In this document: positions 44,150 through 58,486 of the stretch, one piece after another
How positions within the stretch are numbered: the first letter of the stretch is position 1
Layout of the letters: each line of letters opens with the position of its first letter
NCBI GenBank assembly: GCA_959347315.1
Contig: OY365818.1
Span: 1,043,964 to 1,107,963 of the forward strand
From: Bimastos eiseni
Lineage: Eukaryota > Annelida > Clitellata > Crassiclitellata > Lumbricidae
Reading direction: 5' to 3'
Length of the DNA stretch: 64,000 bases
The notes under the pieces: model-generated
What the model was told of the DNA's origin: nothing
Seen by the model: only the letters and a program-made list of their open reading frames with translations
Database searches by the model: none
Program-made: the position numbers and the translations under genes

Positions 44150-44465
44150 CTCTCGAGACCCGGTCTAATGCAATAACGGACCGGTTGCGGAGCGACCCGC
44201 CCCACCGCGTTTCTCTCGACCCCTTAATTCAGGGCAGCAGCGTCCCGCTCGCCATTTTTGATCAATGCTTCATTGGCGTCGATATGACGTCGCCAAACTA
44301 AGATTTGTGACGGCTCTTGTTATGCCACGTCTTCGTTCTCCGCGGCGCCCAATCAGATTATTCAATGCGACGACGTTATGACCGACGTAAATAATTGAGC
44401 GATAATTCGGCATTGCAAACCGTTCGCATTGTATCCTAATTGACCTACGGGGACTTAGGAATCTT
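44150..44465. promoter_or_regulatory. Candidate distal element between PTK7 and dachshund
   Basis: Balanced composition with CCCAATCAGATTATTCAATG (CCAAT and homeodomain-like words), AATAATTGAGCGATAATTCG and CGTCGATATGACGTCGCC (CRE palindrome TGACGTCG). Sharply bounded by AT-rich sequence. Inferred regulatory. Confidence 0.33.
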
Positions 44466-45486
44466 TGGAGTGAGTCTAACAGAGTAATTTGGAACCACAA
44501 CCGCTTAACTGCGAGATAAAACAATGAAATATGAATTAACTTGTGATGCACACGGGCGCAAAGACCTTAGTGGTAAATGGACGCCATGTTGTGTAATTTT
44601 AGGTATGGGGTAGATTTTGTTTGGTTGTAGTTTTGCGGATTACTTACAGGAAACTTGAACAAGGAAATGGATTGCATTTGTTGCTCTATGTTTAATTGTG
44701 TGTAATAATATTCGAATCATGAAAGAAAAATTCATTTTAAATTGATTATTTTAAATATCCAACTTCAGATTGACATTTTGAAATTTTGCTCAACACCCTT
44801 TCCTTCAGCTATTCTAACACGAAACATACTCGTCCTTTTAGTATTACTATTATACAATGAAATTAGTTTTCTAGACAAATTGTCACAATGTATAAACGTT
44901 GTATACAATTTACTTGTGCACATGATTTATATAGTATATTATGTATATATAGGTTGTAAAGTATTGCATGTGTGTTTACATATATATTTGTATAAAGTAT
45001 GTCTGTATATATTGTTTTATATATTTGTTTATGGTTATTGGAAGTTAATACACTTTACATTTTGCCTATGGGTCCAATCCCAAAGATAGGGACATTATTA
45101 TTCAATTTATTTATTAATAAATTAATTATTCATTCAAAAAAGAGCTCAAGACAAGACATTATTTTCTTAATCTACTAAACTTCCTTTGCACAACATCTTA
45201 ATCAACATTTAAGCAATCCATCGCACACTGAACATATCTAACTAACGACAAAATGTTCCAGAAAAATTCCTGATCATTTGTTCACAAAAACACATAAAGA
45301 AATCATTAAATGTTAACCTTTTACCCTTCTTCTAATTCCGTCTCAGTAACAAAAGGCTATCATAAACAAAATATAAATTTAATTTCCTGGTATATTACTA
45401 ATAACAACAACATGTATGGTAATTAAATTTCATTAGGTCAAGTATATATTTAGTTTAACATACATGATAAAATACATATAATTAAG

Positions 45487-45563
<77 letters not shown>

Positions 45564-47895
45564 AATCACCTTCTGTCTCAATAACAGAGGTAATCATAAA
45601 TAAATTTATAAAACTTCATTTCTAGGGGTGTGTATATAATATATAAACAAAGACACATAGATTCAATTTCATTAAGTCTTATATATATATACCATATATA
45701 TGTATATATAGTTTGAGTATATATGTAACTGATTTAACACATAGGCTAATGCACGATACTTTACCCAATATTTACCCTTTCAATCAAATCTTCGGCTACG
45801 AATATAATTAATTGTTTAGACGAATTAATGAATTTTGTGTTTATATAAATGTCCTCAGGCAAAATTAGAACACGAATGGTAGACATTCAAAGGCCACTCA
45901 GGCTCTATTAAAAAATAATTACTACGTACACGACTTTACCCTTTCAATCGCTAGATAGCGCAACAGTACTAACTACAGTTTCGACTTCATTCGCCAGAGA
46001 GCACAACCACTCGAAACAGATTCTATAAACAAGGCATATCAGGGATGATGGTGACATCTGACGAGTAGCTCTTAGAGTGACGCCACATAAATTTTCCATT
46101 ACAATTTGTAGGCCTGAGCCTAACAGGCCTCTGTTACTACACTCATGTTTTATAATGAGGTTGAATGGGTTAATTGTGTGCAACCCTATCCCATATGATA
46201 TGCCTCGTAAACACTAACAAATATTAACAGAAGAAAGTATGCTACAAGTATCGAACACAGCGCTTAGAAAAACGCTCACACACACAAAGCTCCCTCTAAC
46301 GGGAGAAGATAACATACGATAATACAAAAAAATACGCTAACAAAAAACTTACCCTGTAATCGAGATTCATAAAAATAGTTCAATGTTAACCGCACAAAGC
46401 GAACAATGAATTTACCCTTAAAACCATTTAGGTTAAAAGTTACTCTGATAGGTAGTGGGAACAAGTTGCCTCCTTAAGCGGCTCAACAAAATCAACCGCT
46501 GAGTATTCGTTCACCAATCCGCTGGTTACTTAGCGGCTAAGGCAGCTGAAATACTGGGGAATGTCTAACAGAAAGCCGCTAGGTGGTAGGCAGTGTAAAA
46601 GTGGGATTTCTTCAAGACATCTATAATCTACAGTCTGCGTTGCAATATTGCAACAATGAAAATTATGACGCAACGTAGTTAGTGACTTCCAGTAAAGAAA
46701 TTAAAATTGCACGCCCACTTTCACACTAGCGCCACCTACTCAGGACGGCACTGCCGTAATTCAAACTCCAAGCGAACAGCTTGAAATGCATTACTGTGTG
46801 GCTATGTAGTCGACACCAGACTCTACTGAACGATTTGGCAACTAACGCAGACGATGAAATAACCGCAGAAAACCAATAATTATAAAACCACTACTTACTT
46901 ACTTACTGACATATTTCCCAAACAGTATGCAAGTCGCAAACTTGAATTTGGAAAGAAATTCATGCAATGACACTGAACGTTATATAAATAATCAAGATAT
47001 TGGAGCACATGGCATGCCATACGCATCGCTTAGCGTGCGGGAGATCGCGACAGCCTGGCAGCTTCTGTGGAACAATTAACGTAAACAGTCGGGTAATATG
47101 AGTGACCTCGATTCTTAAGAAATGTTCATCTATGGATGACACGTGGTGTAATAAAACAATTAAATAGACACAGGTTTTAGGAATATGGGACTTGTGCGGA
47201 TATATTTCACTCACTCAATCATTCATTCGTGTGTTCAACCCACCTCCCCATCCATCCATCCATCCACCCATCTCCCACACACTAACTCATTCATTCACTT
47301 ATCCATTCACCCGATTTTAAAATTCATCCAATTACCAACAATCCAGCAATCCATCCATTCATCTAACTCATCCAGCCTTTTGTTGAAAAAAACAATATGG
47401 AGCCAAGGCAAAACCTGGCTCTAATGGAATCGACCTCAAACCTTGCTTAAGTTGTTGGCCGCATCATAAACCTTTAAAAGCTAAAATCTCATAAACCAAC
47501 TGAAACAACAGCTGACGAACACACACACACACACATACATTAACACTTACACACATATAGATACACACACCACAAGTCTTGCTTACTTCGCACAGGGCAG
47601 AGACATAACAGAATGCTGAATCAATGAACACGGACGTAGAAATAACAGCAAATAGATGCAAAACTTACATCGGTGAGCGACTGGCCAATCGCCGCTATTT
47701 TGAGGCAAAGGTTTTGCTAGATAGACAGGCAGGCAGGCAGGCAAGCAGATAGACATGGAGAGATGGACAGACTGATAGAGATACCGAAACAGATATACAG
47801 TCATTCAGATAGTGTGCAGGGCATGTAAAATGGCGTCCAGCCAGACCATCACTCCCTCATCGACACCCTACAGAAGTCGTACAAAAGACCCCACA
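44466..47895. other. Intergenic, AT-rich, no gene recognised
   Basis: Downstream of PTK7 on its strand. It contains AT microsatellites (45490-45563, 45681-45715), ATCC repeats (47235-47360) and a CA patch (47519-47536). No AATAAA signal is evident directly after the PTK7 stop. Open frames are AT-driven. Confidence 0.5.
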
Positions 47896-48462
47896 CTACA
47901 CTGAACCATCCACCAGAATCGCACTGACCAGACTCGCCACACCCGTAAAATTCGGCCGCTCCGCCGGAACCAGCTGGCAACACCTCGTGGCGACCCTCCA
48001 AGCGTCCTCGGGACAGCCCATCGGTCGACCCAGCCTGTTCTCTCCAGCCCTGGCACTCCGCAGCACCTCCTCGTCGGTCATCCCCTCGAAGGGCAGGCAC
48101 GCCCCAGAGAAGACTTCCCAGACGAACACCCCATAAGACCAGACATCGCTGGCCACCGTCAGCTCCCTCCTGACGACAGCCTCTGGAGCCATCCAGCGAA
48201 GCGGAACAAGTTCCTGGCGTAGAGGGTAGTACTCCGCTGAGAAGGGACCTTGACAGAGACCGAGGCTGGAGATCTTGAGGTCGTTGGCAGGAGATATGAG
48301 GACGTTGCGAGTAGCGAGGTCCTTGTGGACGAAACCCAGGTTGGAGAGGTGTTCCATGCCTTCCGCTACCTGGAGGCACATCGTCAGACGTTGGATCGAT
48401 GTGAGGCGAACGCCGCTTCCACCTTCACGGTCCGCCGTCTGCAGAAACTGGTTCAGGTTGCC
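47896..48462 (-). CDS. PTK7 terminal exon, kinase C-lobe
   Basis: Begins [15 protein letters not shown]; contains [17 protein letters not shown] in place of [28 protein letters not shown] and a final Arg-containing helix ([10 protein letters not shown]). The stop TAG directly follows ILVDGSV. Acceptor CTTCACTTTTGTAG. Confidence 0.96.
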   Translation of the reverse strand, partial: GNLNQFLQTADREGGSGVRLTSIQRLTMCLQVAEGMEHLSNLGFVHKDLATRNVLISPANDLKISSLGLCQGPFSAEYYPLRQELVPLRWMAPEAVVRRELTVASDVWSYGVFVWEVFSGACLPFEGMTDEEVLRSARAGENRLGRPMGCPEDAWRVATRCCQLVPAERPNFTGVASLVSAILVDGSV

Positions 48463-51400
48463 CTACAAAAGTGAAGATCATGCACAGGCAACTTTAAAGA
48501 CACGTTAAATATTGGTGAAAGCTCGGTACACATAGCTGCAAACTGGTCCGCTAATAACAATTATTTTGTTCTTGAGTCCTTGAATATTGTTGCAACAGTC
48601 TGCTTGAATTTGGAAAGAACCTGCTTTTTCTTTTCAAGTCGCATCGGAGAAACTGTTCTCCTAGTAGCTCCCCACCATAGGATACATTAATGGTAGATTG
48701 CCAATAAAGTTGACTGTCTGTAACATTTGCACAAGATTCCTCCGAATATTGGACATGCTCCCAAGTCCCAACCTGTATTCGTTCAAAAGTATACTGCGCG
48801 ATCTCGTATTTACCGGTAATTCAATCAGCTAGCCCTACTCTATTTTCTTTGGTTTACTCAAGTAGGCCTATTTCTTTCTTTCTTTAACATTTGTTTCCTT
48901 ATATCAAGTGAGCAATCAATTAAATCTGTCCATAATTGTAGCCCTGAAAGATACCACCAAGTATGGCTTTTAACTTCTATCCATTTTATTGATACTTGCA
49001 TTGTAAATACTGCCTAGTAAGTACTAGAATCATGCCTAGCATAGTTAGTTCCCATTCTTTGTACTTAAATACTGCCCAAAATAGCTGCCTACCGATTCTT
49101 AGTACTTGAAAAGTGCCAAAAATAGCTGCCTACCCATTCTATGAACTTGAATACTGCTACAAAACAGCTGCCTACCCATTCTGAGTACTCAAACACCGCG
49201 AGTATCGGTTCGCAGTCAGTGCAGATTCCGAGGAACTTGACGATGCGTGGATGGTTGGCCTTGGCATACATCTCGACCTCTGACCTGATTTCCTTTAGGG
49301 TCGGTTCATCCTTGCACGTGATCGACTTGACCATAGCTAGTGTCTCCTCTGCTGTGACTCTGTTGCCATTCATGATGCGAAATGCCTTCGCCATCAACAC
49401 ATCACCAAACTGACCTTTGCCTGGGGTCAAACGCAGACATGTGTATCAATTACATAAACAGATGATGATGATAATGATGACGATGAAGATGATAATGAAA
49501 CAGAAGCACAAGAAAGAAGATAGGAATAACCGAATATTCAGATAAAGAAAAAACTAGAACAAAAAGAATGTAATGAGCGAAAACAAGCCTATCATTTAGA
49601 GAGTGCATTTAAACAGATGCCATGATGGATTCGACCTTTCTCAACCTATGAGACCTTCCTTTTTTCACCTCCAGATCGTCCTTACCGATCATTCCGATGT
49701 TCTGGATCTGGTTACGGTGAAGCGGGGTCCTGTCCGGAGAGGTCCAGAGGGGTCCTCCGTTGAAGGTCAATCTACTGTTTGATCCAGCTGATCCTGACTC
49801 CGAGGTCCCTCCTCCTCCTTCTCCCTGTGTCCGGTGGATAGTCTGGAACTTGACGCTGGGATCAACGGAACTCATCAATCCCGTCTGCTCCGATGTGTTC
49901 TCTGCCAACAGTAGCGCAACATAAGCAGTGTGAGATTTTCTAAAAAGGCGCTATATAACGGTTATTGATACACATGCAAATATGCATATACAAGGACATG
50001 CACACATACATGCATACACACATGAATATATCGAAAGATGTACCTATATACATATATACATACATACATACATACATACATACATACATACATACATACG
50101 CACACATACATACATACACACACCCACACATACATACATACACACATACATACATATAATTATACACATGTTCATATATAAAACATGCTTGAATTAGCAC
50201 ATGCATACGTGATTCAATGCTGGATTGGACTTGACTAAAACAAGACAATCAGATTACTATTATCATGAGAATGTTATGGCCCACGACTTTGTTTACAATT
50301 TATGCTTATTAATACCTCTTGCAGGCAACTGTGCGTTTACTGGTAGTCTAAAAAAAGAATATTCATACTTACTTAGATTAGATAATAATAATATAGAATT
50401 GAATAGAATCAAATAGATAAGAAGTAGAACAGAACATAATATAGAATATAACAGAACAGAATAGAACGGAATAGAATATAACAGAACAGAATAGAACGGA
50501 ATAGAATATAACAGAACAGAATAGAACGGAATAGAATATAATAGAACAGATTAGAATTGATTCGATAAAGTAAGATAATATTAGATCAGATTGTCTTAAA
50601 TACCTCGTTGATTGGAGCTCTGTAGTTTCTTTGCTCGTGTGATCCTGACTGCGCAATAGATGGCCAGACCAACGACAACAGTCAGGTAGACGAGGCCACT
50701 GGACAAAGCGATGATGACGGTCCTCGATAGGTATTCCTTCTTGTCTGCAACACCCGATTCCAAGTCTTCGACCGCTGCCTCCTCCTCTGCAACGACCAAC
50801 GCTTCAGATCAGTGGATATAACCGCCAGATGTGTTATATATGTGAAGCGCCTGGTCTTTCTTGACCTTGGCATATATGACTCTTACAGGTACTCTTATTG
50901 TCTCTCATGTCTTTTCGTGATTCATTTACTATCGTTCTTTCTCATACATGTATGTTGGTAGAGACGATAATTTAGATATTGGTAGATGATATATATAAAT
51001 ACATTATATATACATATATATATTTTTGGGCAGACGTAGGTATACATATATATGCATCTGCTGTTGTGGGTCCATCTACCTGAAATTACTTTCCTCCATC
51101 ACTAAGTGTCAAACTAGCGATTGGCTTCTCCCCATCGGCTTCTCACATTTTAAAGGCATTTCCTTTTCCCATGGGTTTCCGTGCTGAGAGATCCTTTGAA
51201 TAGCTATTACGTAAGACATGCTCTATAAATCAAGTGATACTATATGGTATACGATATGTGAATGTACATATATACGTAGTTAGATCATACCTGACTTGAC
51301 TCGCAGATAGACTTCTGCTCTGGTCAGTCCTTCGTTGTTCTCACCGCTGCAGCCATACCTTCCAGAATCCTCGACTCGAGCGTTGGACACAACCATCGAT

Positions 51401-54400
51401 CCATTGGCCAACACCTGTCACACGTAATTTAGCATCAGATCGTAATCATAGTCACAAGTGCATACTTGTAACTGTATTCGAGGTTTTATAGAGCGCCTCT
51501 AGCGGGCGAACCGTTCAGAAGCTCTGCTTGTGTGCAAGACTAAGCGAGAAGAAGTAGGTGTGGCGTGGTGGCCGATCGGTTAGAGCGGTCAGCCCGTAAC
51601 GTTCAGTGTGTGCTGAGTGAGAGGGTTCGACCCTCGCTCGGGGAGTCACTGTGTAGGGACCTTGAGCAAGTCCTTCGCGCACCATTGCTCTGCAGTACAA
51701 CTGCAATTGCTCCGTCGAGGCGTGTGTATGCACTTCTGAGCAAAGGATGTTGGAAGCAGGGCGCTATCAAATTTCGGAAATGAATGAATGAATATATGAA
51801 GAAAATCGAAAGAGGACGAGACTACCAGATAGAACTTTAGGGAATGGGCATTCCAGAGAGAGAAGACCATTTGAAGCAAATAATCGAGACCGAGCCATAG
51901 TTGTTATAGTTCAAGGAACCAAGAGGTCAAGTCTATCTAAGTAAAACGTCAATCAGATATTTCGGGGCAAGACCTCGCTGAGCCTTCAAGATTAGAATGA
52001 TAATTTTGAATTGTTTGCGAGCATGGAGAGGGAGACAATGAAGTTCGTCCAACACAGAGATTCAAGCAGCGGTTGGTGTAAAATTTTAATGGGCATTTGA
52101 GAGAAGAACAGCAAAAACTAAAATAGACAACTTTTCAACTATTCAATCCGCGGCTCAGATCCACATATCGGTGTGCCCTTGCACGCGTTACAGAATCAAT
52201 AAATAAATAACTATGTAGTTGCTGAAGTGCAAGGTAATACCTTGATGTAATACATGGCATTACCTTGAACCTGTTTGGATCAATGTCGTGGACTTTCTTG
52301 CTGTCCTTATCCCAATCGTTAGCCAGTGGAGTCTGGTCTCCAATGACCATGATGACGCAGTTGACAACAACCGTTTGGCCAACGACCACAGTGGCATTCG
52401 AAGGTCGAACTCGAAACCAAGGCTTAACTGGACAGAGGATAACAGTAAGCGACAGTCATTCATCTATTCACATCCATAATCAATTAATTAAGTAATCGAT
52501 TGATTGATTAATTAATCAATTAATGTATTCATTGATTCATGAATTTGTTTACTTTTTCGCTCATCAAGTCGTTCATTTATTAATTAATTTGCTTGTTCAA
52601 TCTCTGTTCACTGATTCGTTCATTGTTTTGCTTCATTCTGCAATTAGTCAATCAGTTAGTCAACAGACCAGTCATTCAATCAATCGATCAGTCACTTTAT
52701 AAACCAGTCAATCAATTAGTTATGAACCAGTCAGTCGATCAATCAGTTAATTTACCTAGTCAATCAATCAGCAAATAAAACTATCAACCAATTATGCCAA
52801 TGAAACCATTCAATCAATTAATATGTCAAGAAACCATTCAAACAATCAATTAGTTAATAAACCAGTCAATCAATCAGTCAGCCAATCAACCAATCAATGC
52901 CACTCTATTGAGCCCTGATCCACTTACCCACAACATCCACCCTAATCTTGGCCGTTATCGATCCCTGATCGCTGGTGGCAACGCAAGTGTAGTCCCCGGA
53001 ATCATCGCTCTCGACGCTGTCGAAGACGAGGTTTCCATCGGTGCTTCGGACGTGCGGCGGAAGGGAAGAGAGACCGTCGCGGACCCAGTGCACCAATGGG
53101 CGACCGTGACCTACGGCCAGGCACGGAATCTTTCCAGGCTTTCCGAGTTCCAGCTTTGTGTTCACCGGAACCTGACTGAATCTTAAACGCCCTGAAGTAG
53201 AAAACAACAATTATTGAATTTACGTTCTGTCATTTTATTCTGCTTAATCTTTTTCATGAAGGTAATATATCCGGAAGCTTAACATGTTATATTCTTTCCC
53301 GTTTTGTATGATCCATGGAGATGCATAATCTATGGAAACACATTTTCTAAGGAAAACAATAATTCATGGAAATATTGTGTATCCAACAATATGCATGACT
53401 ATTGAAATAATATAAAATCAATGAATATAATCGATGAAGATTTAAAATTACATATCCAAAGAAACAAAGGAACAGAAACGAAGAATCAGAAATTAAAGAT
53501 CTTAAAAATAATCAGAAACAAAGGCGCTTACTCTCAACGTAGAGGTGTGCGCTTGGCGAGACCAGGGCCGGATGCCCGTCAGTCTGAACGACGCATGCGT
53601 AGTTGCCCTCATCTGGCGCCTGAACGTCCGAGATCTGGAGACTTCCGGTCACCTGATCAACCTTCATCCGGCCGCTTGTCGTCTGCAAAAGCAACCATGT
53701 CTGGTTACAAGAGGAACTTGCATGGCTCGAGAGCTGAGTGCCATAAGAGTTTTTTATATCCAGTGACTTTGTGGTACCTCAAAAATCATTAAAAGTTATC
53801 GACTTGTTAAACTCTGCAACTGCCAGTTCCAAGCCTGGATGAAGGAGGAGGACGACGTTAATGATCTTTGTTAACTCACAGTGTTGTTAAACCGAAACTA
53901 ATATTCGATTTGTTGGCGGAATTGATCACTAGATGGTTTTAAGCCGTTTATCGATCGTTAATATAACTATTGGTTGATCTGGATAATTGGATAAAGAGAT
54001 CGATGAGGGATCAATTGGTTAAGTGACTAATTGATAAAGATCTCGAACGATAAGTAGTTCTGCACAGCAATACCTCTGATCGACTGATTCGAAATAATAG
54101 TACAAGGAATCGATGGATGAATAGAATAAATTATCTATAGTTTGATGAATAAAAAATCGATTAATTAACAGATCGTTGGATCAATCGATCGATTAATCAA
54201 TGATCGATTGAGCAAAAGATTGACTGATTCTAATATCGACTGAACCATAGATCGATTTATTAAAAGATTTGCGGATCAAAAGATCGATAAAACCAAGGGA
54301 TCAAAGAATCGATCAATTAAAAGATTAGTGAACCGATTGATTAGGAACTCGATCTAGATCGTGTACACCCAATGGACAACTTACATCGAGTGGTTTCTCG

Positions 54401-57400
54401 TCGAAGTTCCATGCTATGACCGTCACTGGATGTGGACTTCCTTGAATTCTGCAATCGAACGACGCACTCTCTCCCTCCGCCACGCGCATGCTCAGTGGAG
54501 GACGGCCAATCTTTGGAGGAACTGTTAATGTCAATTCATGCAATGTTAACGCGATGTTCATGCAATAAGACAAAATGCTCTCACCTGTTTTTCCTCTATC
54601 ATCCATTCCCTTTCTTCTTTTATCGTCCATGTCGGTCTTCCATCGTCCTTCCTCTTTCTCTCCATCATTCATCCTCTTACCTTCTTTTCTCTTCCTATCG
54701 ATCATTTCCGCTTTTCCATGTCCATTCTCTTCTCCTCTGGTTTCTTTCCCTTCTTTCCCTTTTTCTCTTTACTTTTCCACCCTTCTCCCTTTTTCTCTTC
54801 CATTTCCTTCTTTCCCTCTCCCATTTCACGCCTCTCGATTCCCTCCCACCTCTTTCTTTACCTACCCCTACCATTGTCCAACAATCCATTCCCAATAACC
54901 TTACCTAACTCAATCTCAATACAGGCGACCCTTTCAGCTTACTGAGTACTGTTTTGTCAACTTTTGTGACATTATCAGATAGTAATGACATTCAGAATCA
55001 TAATAACAAATGCCCTAGCGCAGAGAGCGTCCCTGAGTCGATATCTTGAAGGGGCGCTATGCAAATGATCGATTACATTACATTAGCCACTAGTTAAGAC
55101 ATGGATATATAGTCTAATAGGAAGGATATCTCTGTACCTGAAACAAGAACTGGGATCGTTCTGGACTGCATCCCAGACAGGTTCTCTGCCTCACAAGTGT
55201 AGGTCCCAGCGTCTGCTTCATCGACCTCCGTCAAACTGAGGATACCTTCGTCGGCGGACACGCGATCCATACTTCCGGTCAGCAAGACGTTGTAGGGATT
55301 CCTCCATCTACAAAATACACACACGTTCCACTGTGATGTCACGAGCTGAAAATTATATGTTCCGATATGTTCTTATTTATTCTTATATGTTCCGGTATAT
55401 TCTTATATGATATGACATGTTCTGCGATATTATGATATAATTATTATATTCCGAAACGATGTTCTGGTGTGACATCAATATTATGATGTATTATTTATGA
55501 TGAAGGATGTATGATATGATATAGGCCTGTGAGGTATGATATATATATATATATATATATATAGCGAACCGATGTATTTTCATCCTACACGTCAATATTC
55601 GATCAGTAAGTCATTTAGTCAGTCAGTCGGTCAGACATTCTTCCAAATAGGCAATCAAAATGTCATTAAGGGTCACGGATGACAATCTCCAGTCATCTGG
55701 CCAGCGTTTGATTGCACACAGGTTCATATGTGTACACACAACGTATTCATCTCCGTCTTGACCTATATATCAGATTCACGGATACTTGTGTAAAATGGAC
55801 ACGATTTGTCCATTATCTACAGCGCCTGGGCATTCCTCGCGGTCCCTGGGTTTTGTCAGAGCAGAGGAGACACCCCTGAACCTCACCGACCACTCGATGC
55901 TAATGGTAGTTCTAATCACCGGTATTGCCAATGCTGATCAGTGGGGTAGACTTCCGCAGATAATTAGACATCCGAATGGCACTGGGAGATTTCCTAATGA
56001 TACCTCTTCCACTGGTCAGCGAGAGGTAACTGCCCATCGCGTTTTGAACGTCCGCAGATCGAAGGACGGTAAAGTTATCTGAGGTGAAGGGATAAAGGCA
56101 TCAGAAGTGAAGGTAACGCTTCTTTCGCTGACCTATTCAAGTTGCTCAACCTTCAGATTGTTCATTCTTCTTCTGGATGCTCTTCTGGTTACGGTTCCCA
56201 GGGTCGTGCACTGAACACATGTTCAATGGAAGCCGTCCATTTATACCACTCGTTTGGTGAATTTGGTGAGTGAGCGCTTTGGTTATCTTTCCAGCCGCCA
56301 GTTAAACGCATAGTCTTCACAAACAACAATTACCCATAGCCGTAAGAAGCAGTATTAAAAGCGACGTGGAAAAGAGAAATCAGACGAGTTAGTTATTTCC
56401 AGTTTAAATATGAAATTACCATGCAGATCTAACCAGATGGAAGTCATAGAGGTTTGTTACCTGACGACTGGGGGTGGTAGACCCTTTGGAGGTCGGCAGA
56501 GGACGGTGTATCTCCCGTTGACTGGAACGACTTGGGGTCTTGCTGGTCTTGGCTCAAACGACTCTTCCTTCATTTCTTCCAGGTCTAAACAGAATGGGTA
56601 AACTGGTTGAGTAGACGCCTCTTCTTGGCAGGTCTAACTGCATGACTGATTCTGATTCTACCTAAGGTACGTGGCTTCCTTTAGGTACATTGAGCTACTT
56701 CGAGCTGTGACCAGCCACAACACTTATTCCTCAGTTAAATTGTTTGAACTCTTTCCCTGTGCATGTAACTGTAAACTTACTAAGAAGCAATGTACTCAAA
56801 GTATCTATTCAACAAGTTTGCACCTCTCAAACTGCTTATACACTATATGTAATGTAATCGAACTTCTATTTAGCGCCTCTTCAAGATATTTACTCAGAAG
56901 CGCTATCTGCGCTGGTCTAAATGATGGTGCATGTCATTATGATCGAATAAAGTACATCAGTTAGCAAAACATTGCACTGTAGGCTGAAAAGAGTCACCAT
57001 GTCACAAGCGGTGTGCCCACGCATGAGCGAGAAGCCAACCAACGGATTCTCGTCGACATCTGACAGATTCCATGAATGTTCAGACTTCAGAGTATCTATC
57101 TGCTGCCTCTGTATGACTTACGAACTATTGTTCTTCTGGATCATATTCACCTCTGCACGCCACTGTTTGTCATCGTATATCATGTCTTGCGCACCTGATA
57201 TCGGCGAGGTAGAAGATATGAATCAGTATTAGTCAATTTCCAATAATCATAAGTTGTCGGGTTCAGACCAAGAACAGAGAATGAATGTTGATATGGATCT
57301 GCATAACCGTTAATAAAAGCCATAAAGACATAAAGCCATTTGTCAGTTCAACTCACTCTGTCTTCTCCAGGGATGAGGTAAGCATAGGACACTTTATACG

Positions 57401-58410
57401 CTAAGATAAACATAGCCAATAATTTTATTAATGTTGATATGGGTCTGCATAACCGTTAATAAAAGCCATAAAGACATAAAGCCATTTGGAGCCATCATCC
57501 TGTCAGTTGGATCTTGTCAAAAGCCAGCTTCAAGTGGTCCAAACAAGTGTGGATCCAATAGAGATTGGACTGCACTACGTTTATTAAAAACATCTTGCGC
57601 AATGAAGGAGTTTCTCAGTTTAAAATTGTTGCCACCTGACGCTGCCTTCCTAGTTCAACTCACTCTGTCTTCTCCAGGGATGAGGTAAGCATAGGACACT
57701 TTATACGCTAAGATAAACATAGCCAATAATTTTATTATTGCTGACTGACCAAGCAATAAACAAAGCAGAAAAATTATAGAAGAAAGCATATCCAGAGGAG
57801 GAATTGCAAAACACAAAGGGAAGAACCCTAAGTCACCCATTGCATAATCAGTAGGATCACTGTTATGCAAATGAGTTCAAGACAATGAACTAGTAACTTA
57901 ATTAGTTAACTAACAAATACGCAATAAAACATGGGTAATACGACAGCAAGATAAGTTACGGTAAGGAATATTGAAGAAAAGTAAATCACGCAATGGAGCA
58001 AGGTGAGGTGATGAATGACTTGCTCATTTTGTTACACGAGTCAGAGTGACAAAGGTTATTTCGGCTTATACACGAACATGACTCCATCTACCAACGCACG
58101 ACTCACGCCCCATCCATCATCACCACTCTCCTCACGCTCTCCCCAACGCCTGGTAATCTCGGAACGACGTTGACGGTATCCATCAGTGCCCTAAGGGAAC
58201 GAAGAGTAACGGGGTCAACAGTTCAAGCACCAGATGAACCCATTGACTGCTCTAATTCGAAGACATGTTGGGTGAGAGACGGAGGAGTTTTATCTTTGGA
58301 GCCCAGACGGATGAAAGATAAGAATATAGTAGATGGAATGGAGAGGGTGAAAGAGAAGGATGCAGGCACACAAACACACGCCAACACACACTCACACCTA
58401 TACACACACA

Positions 58411-58486
<76 letters not shown>

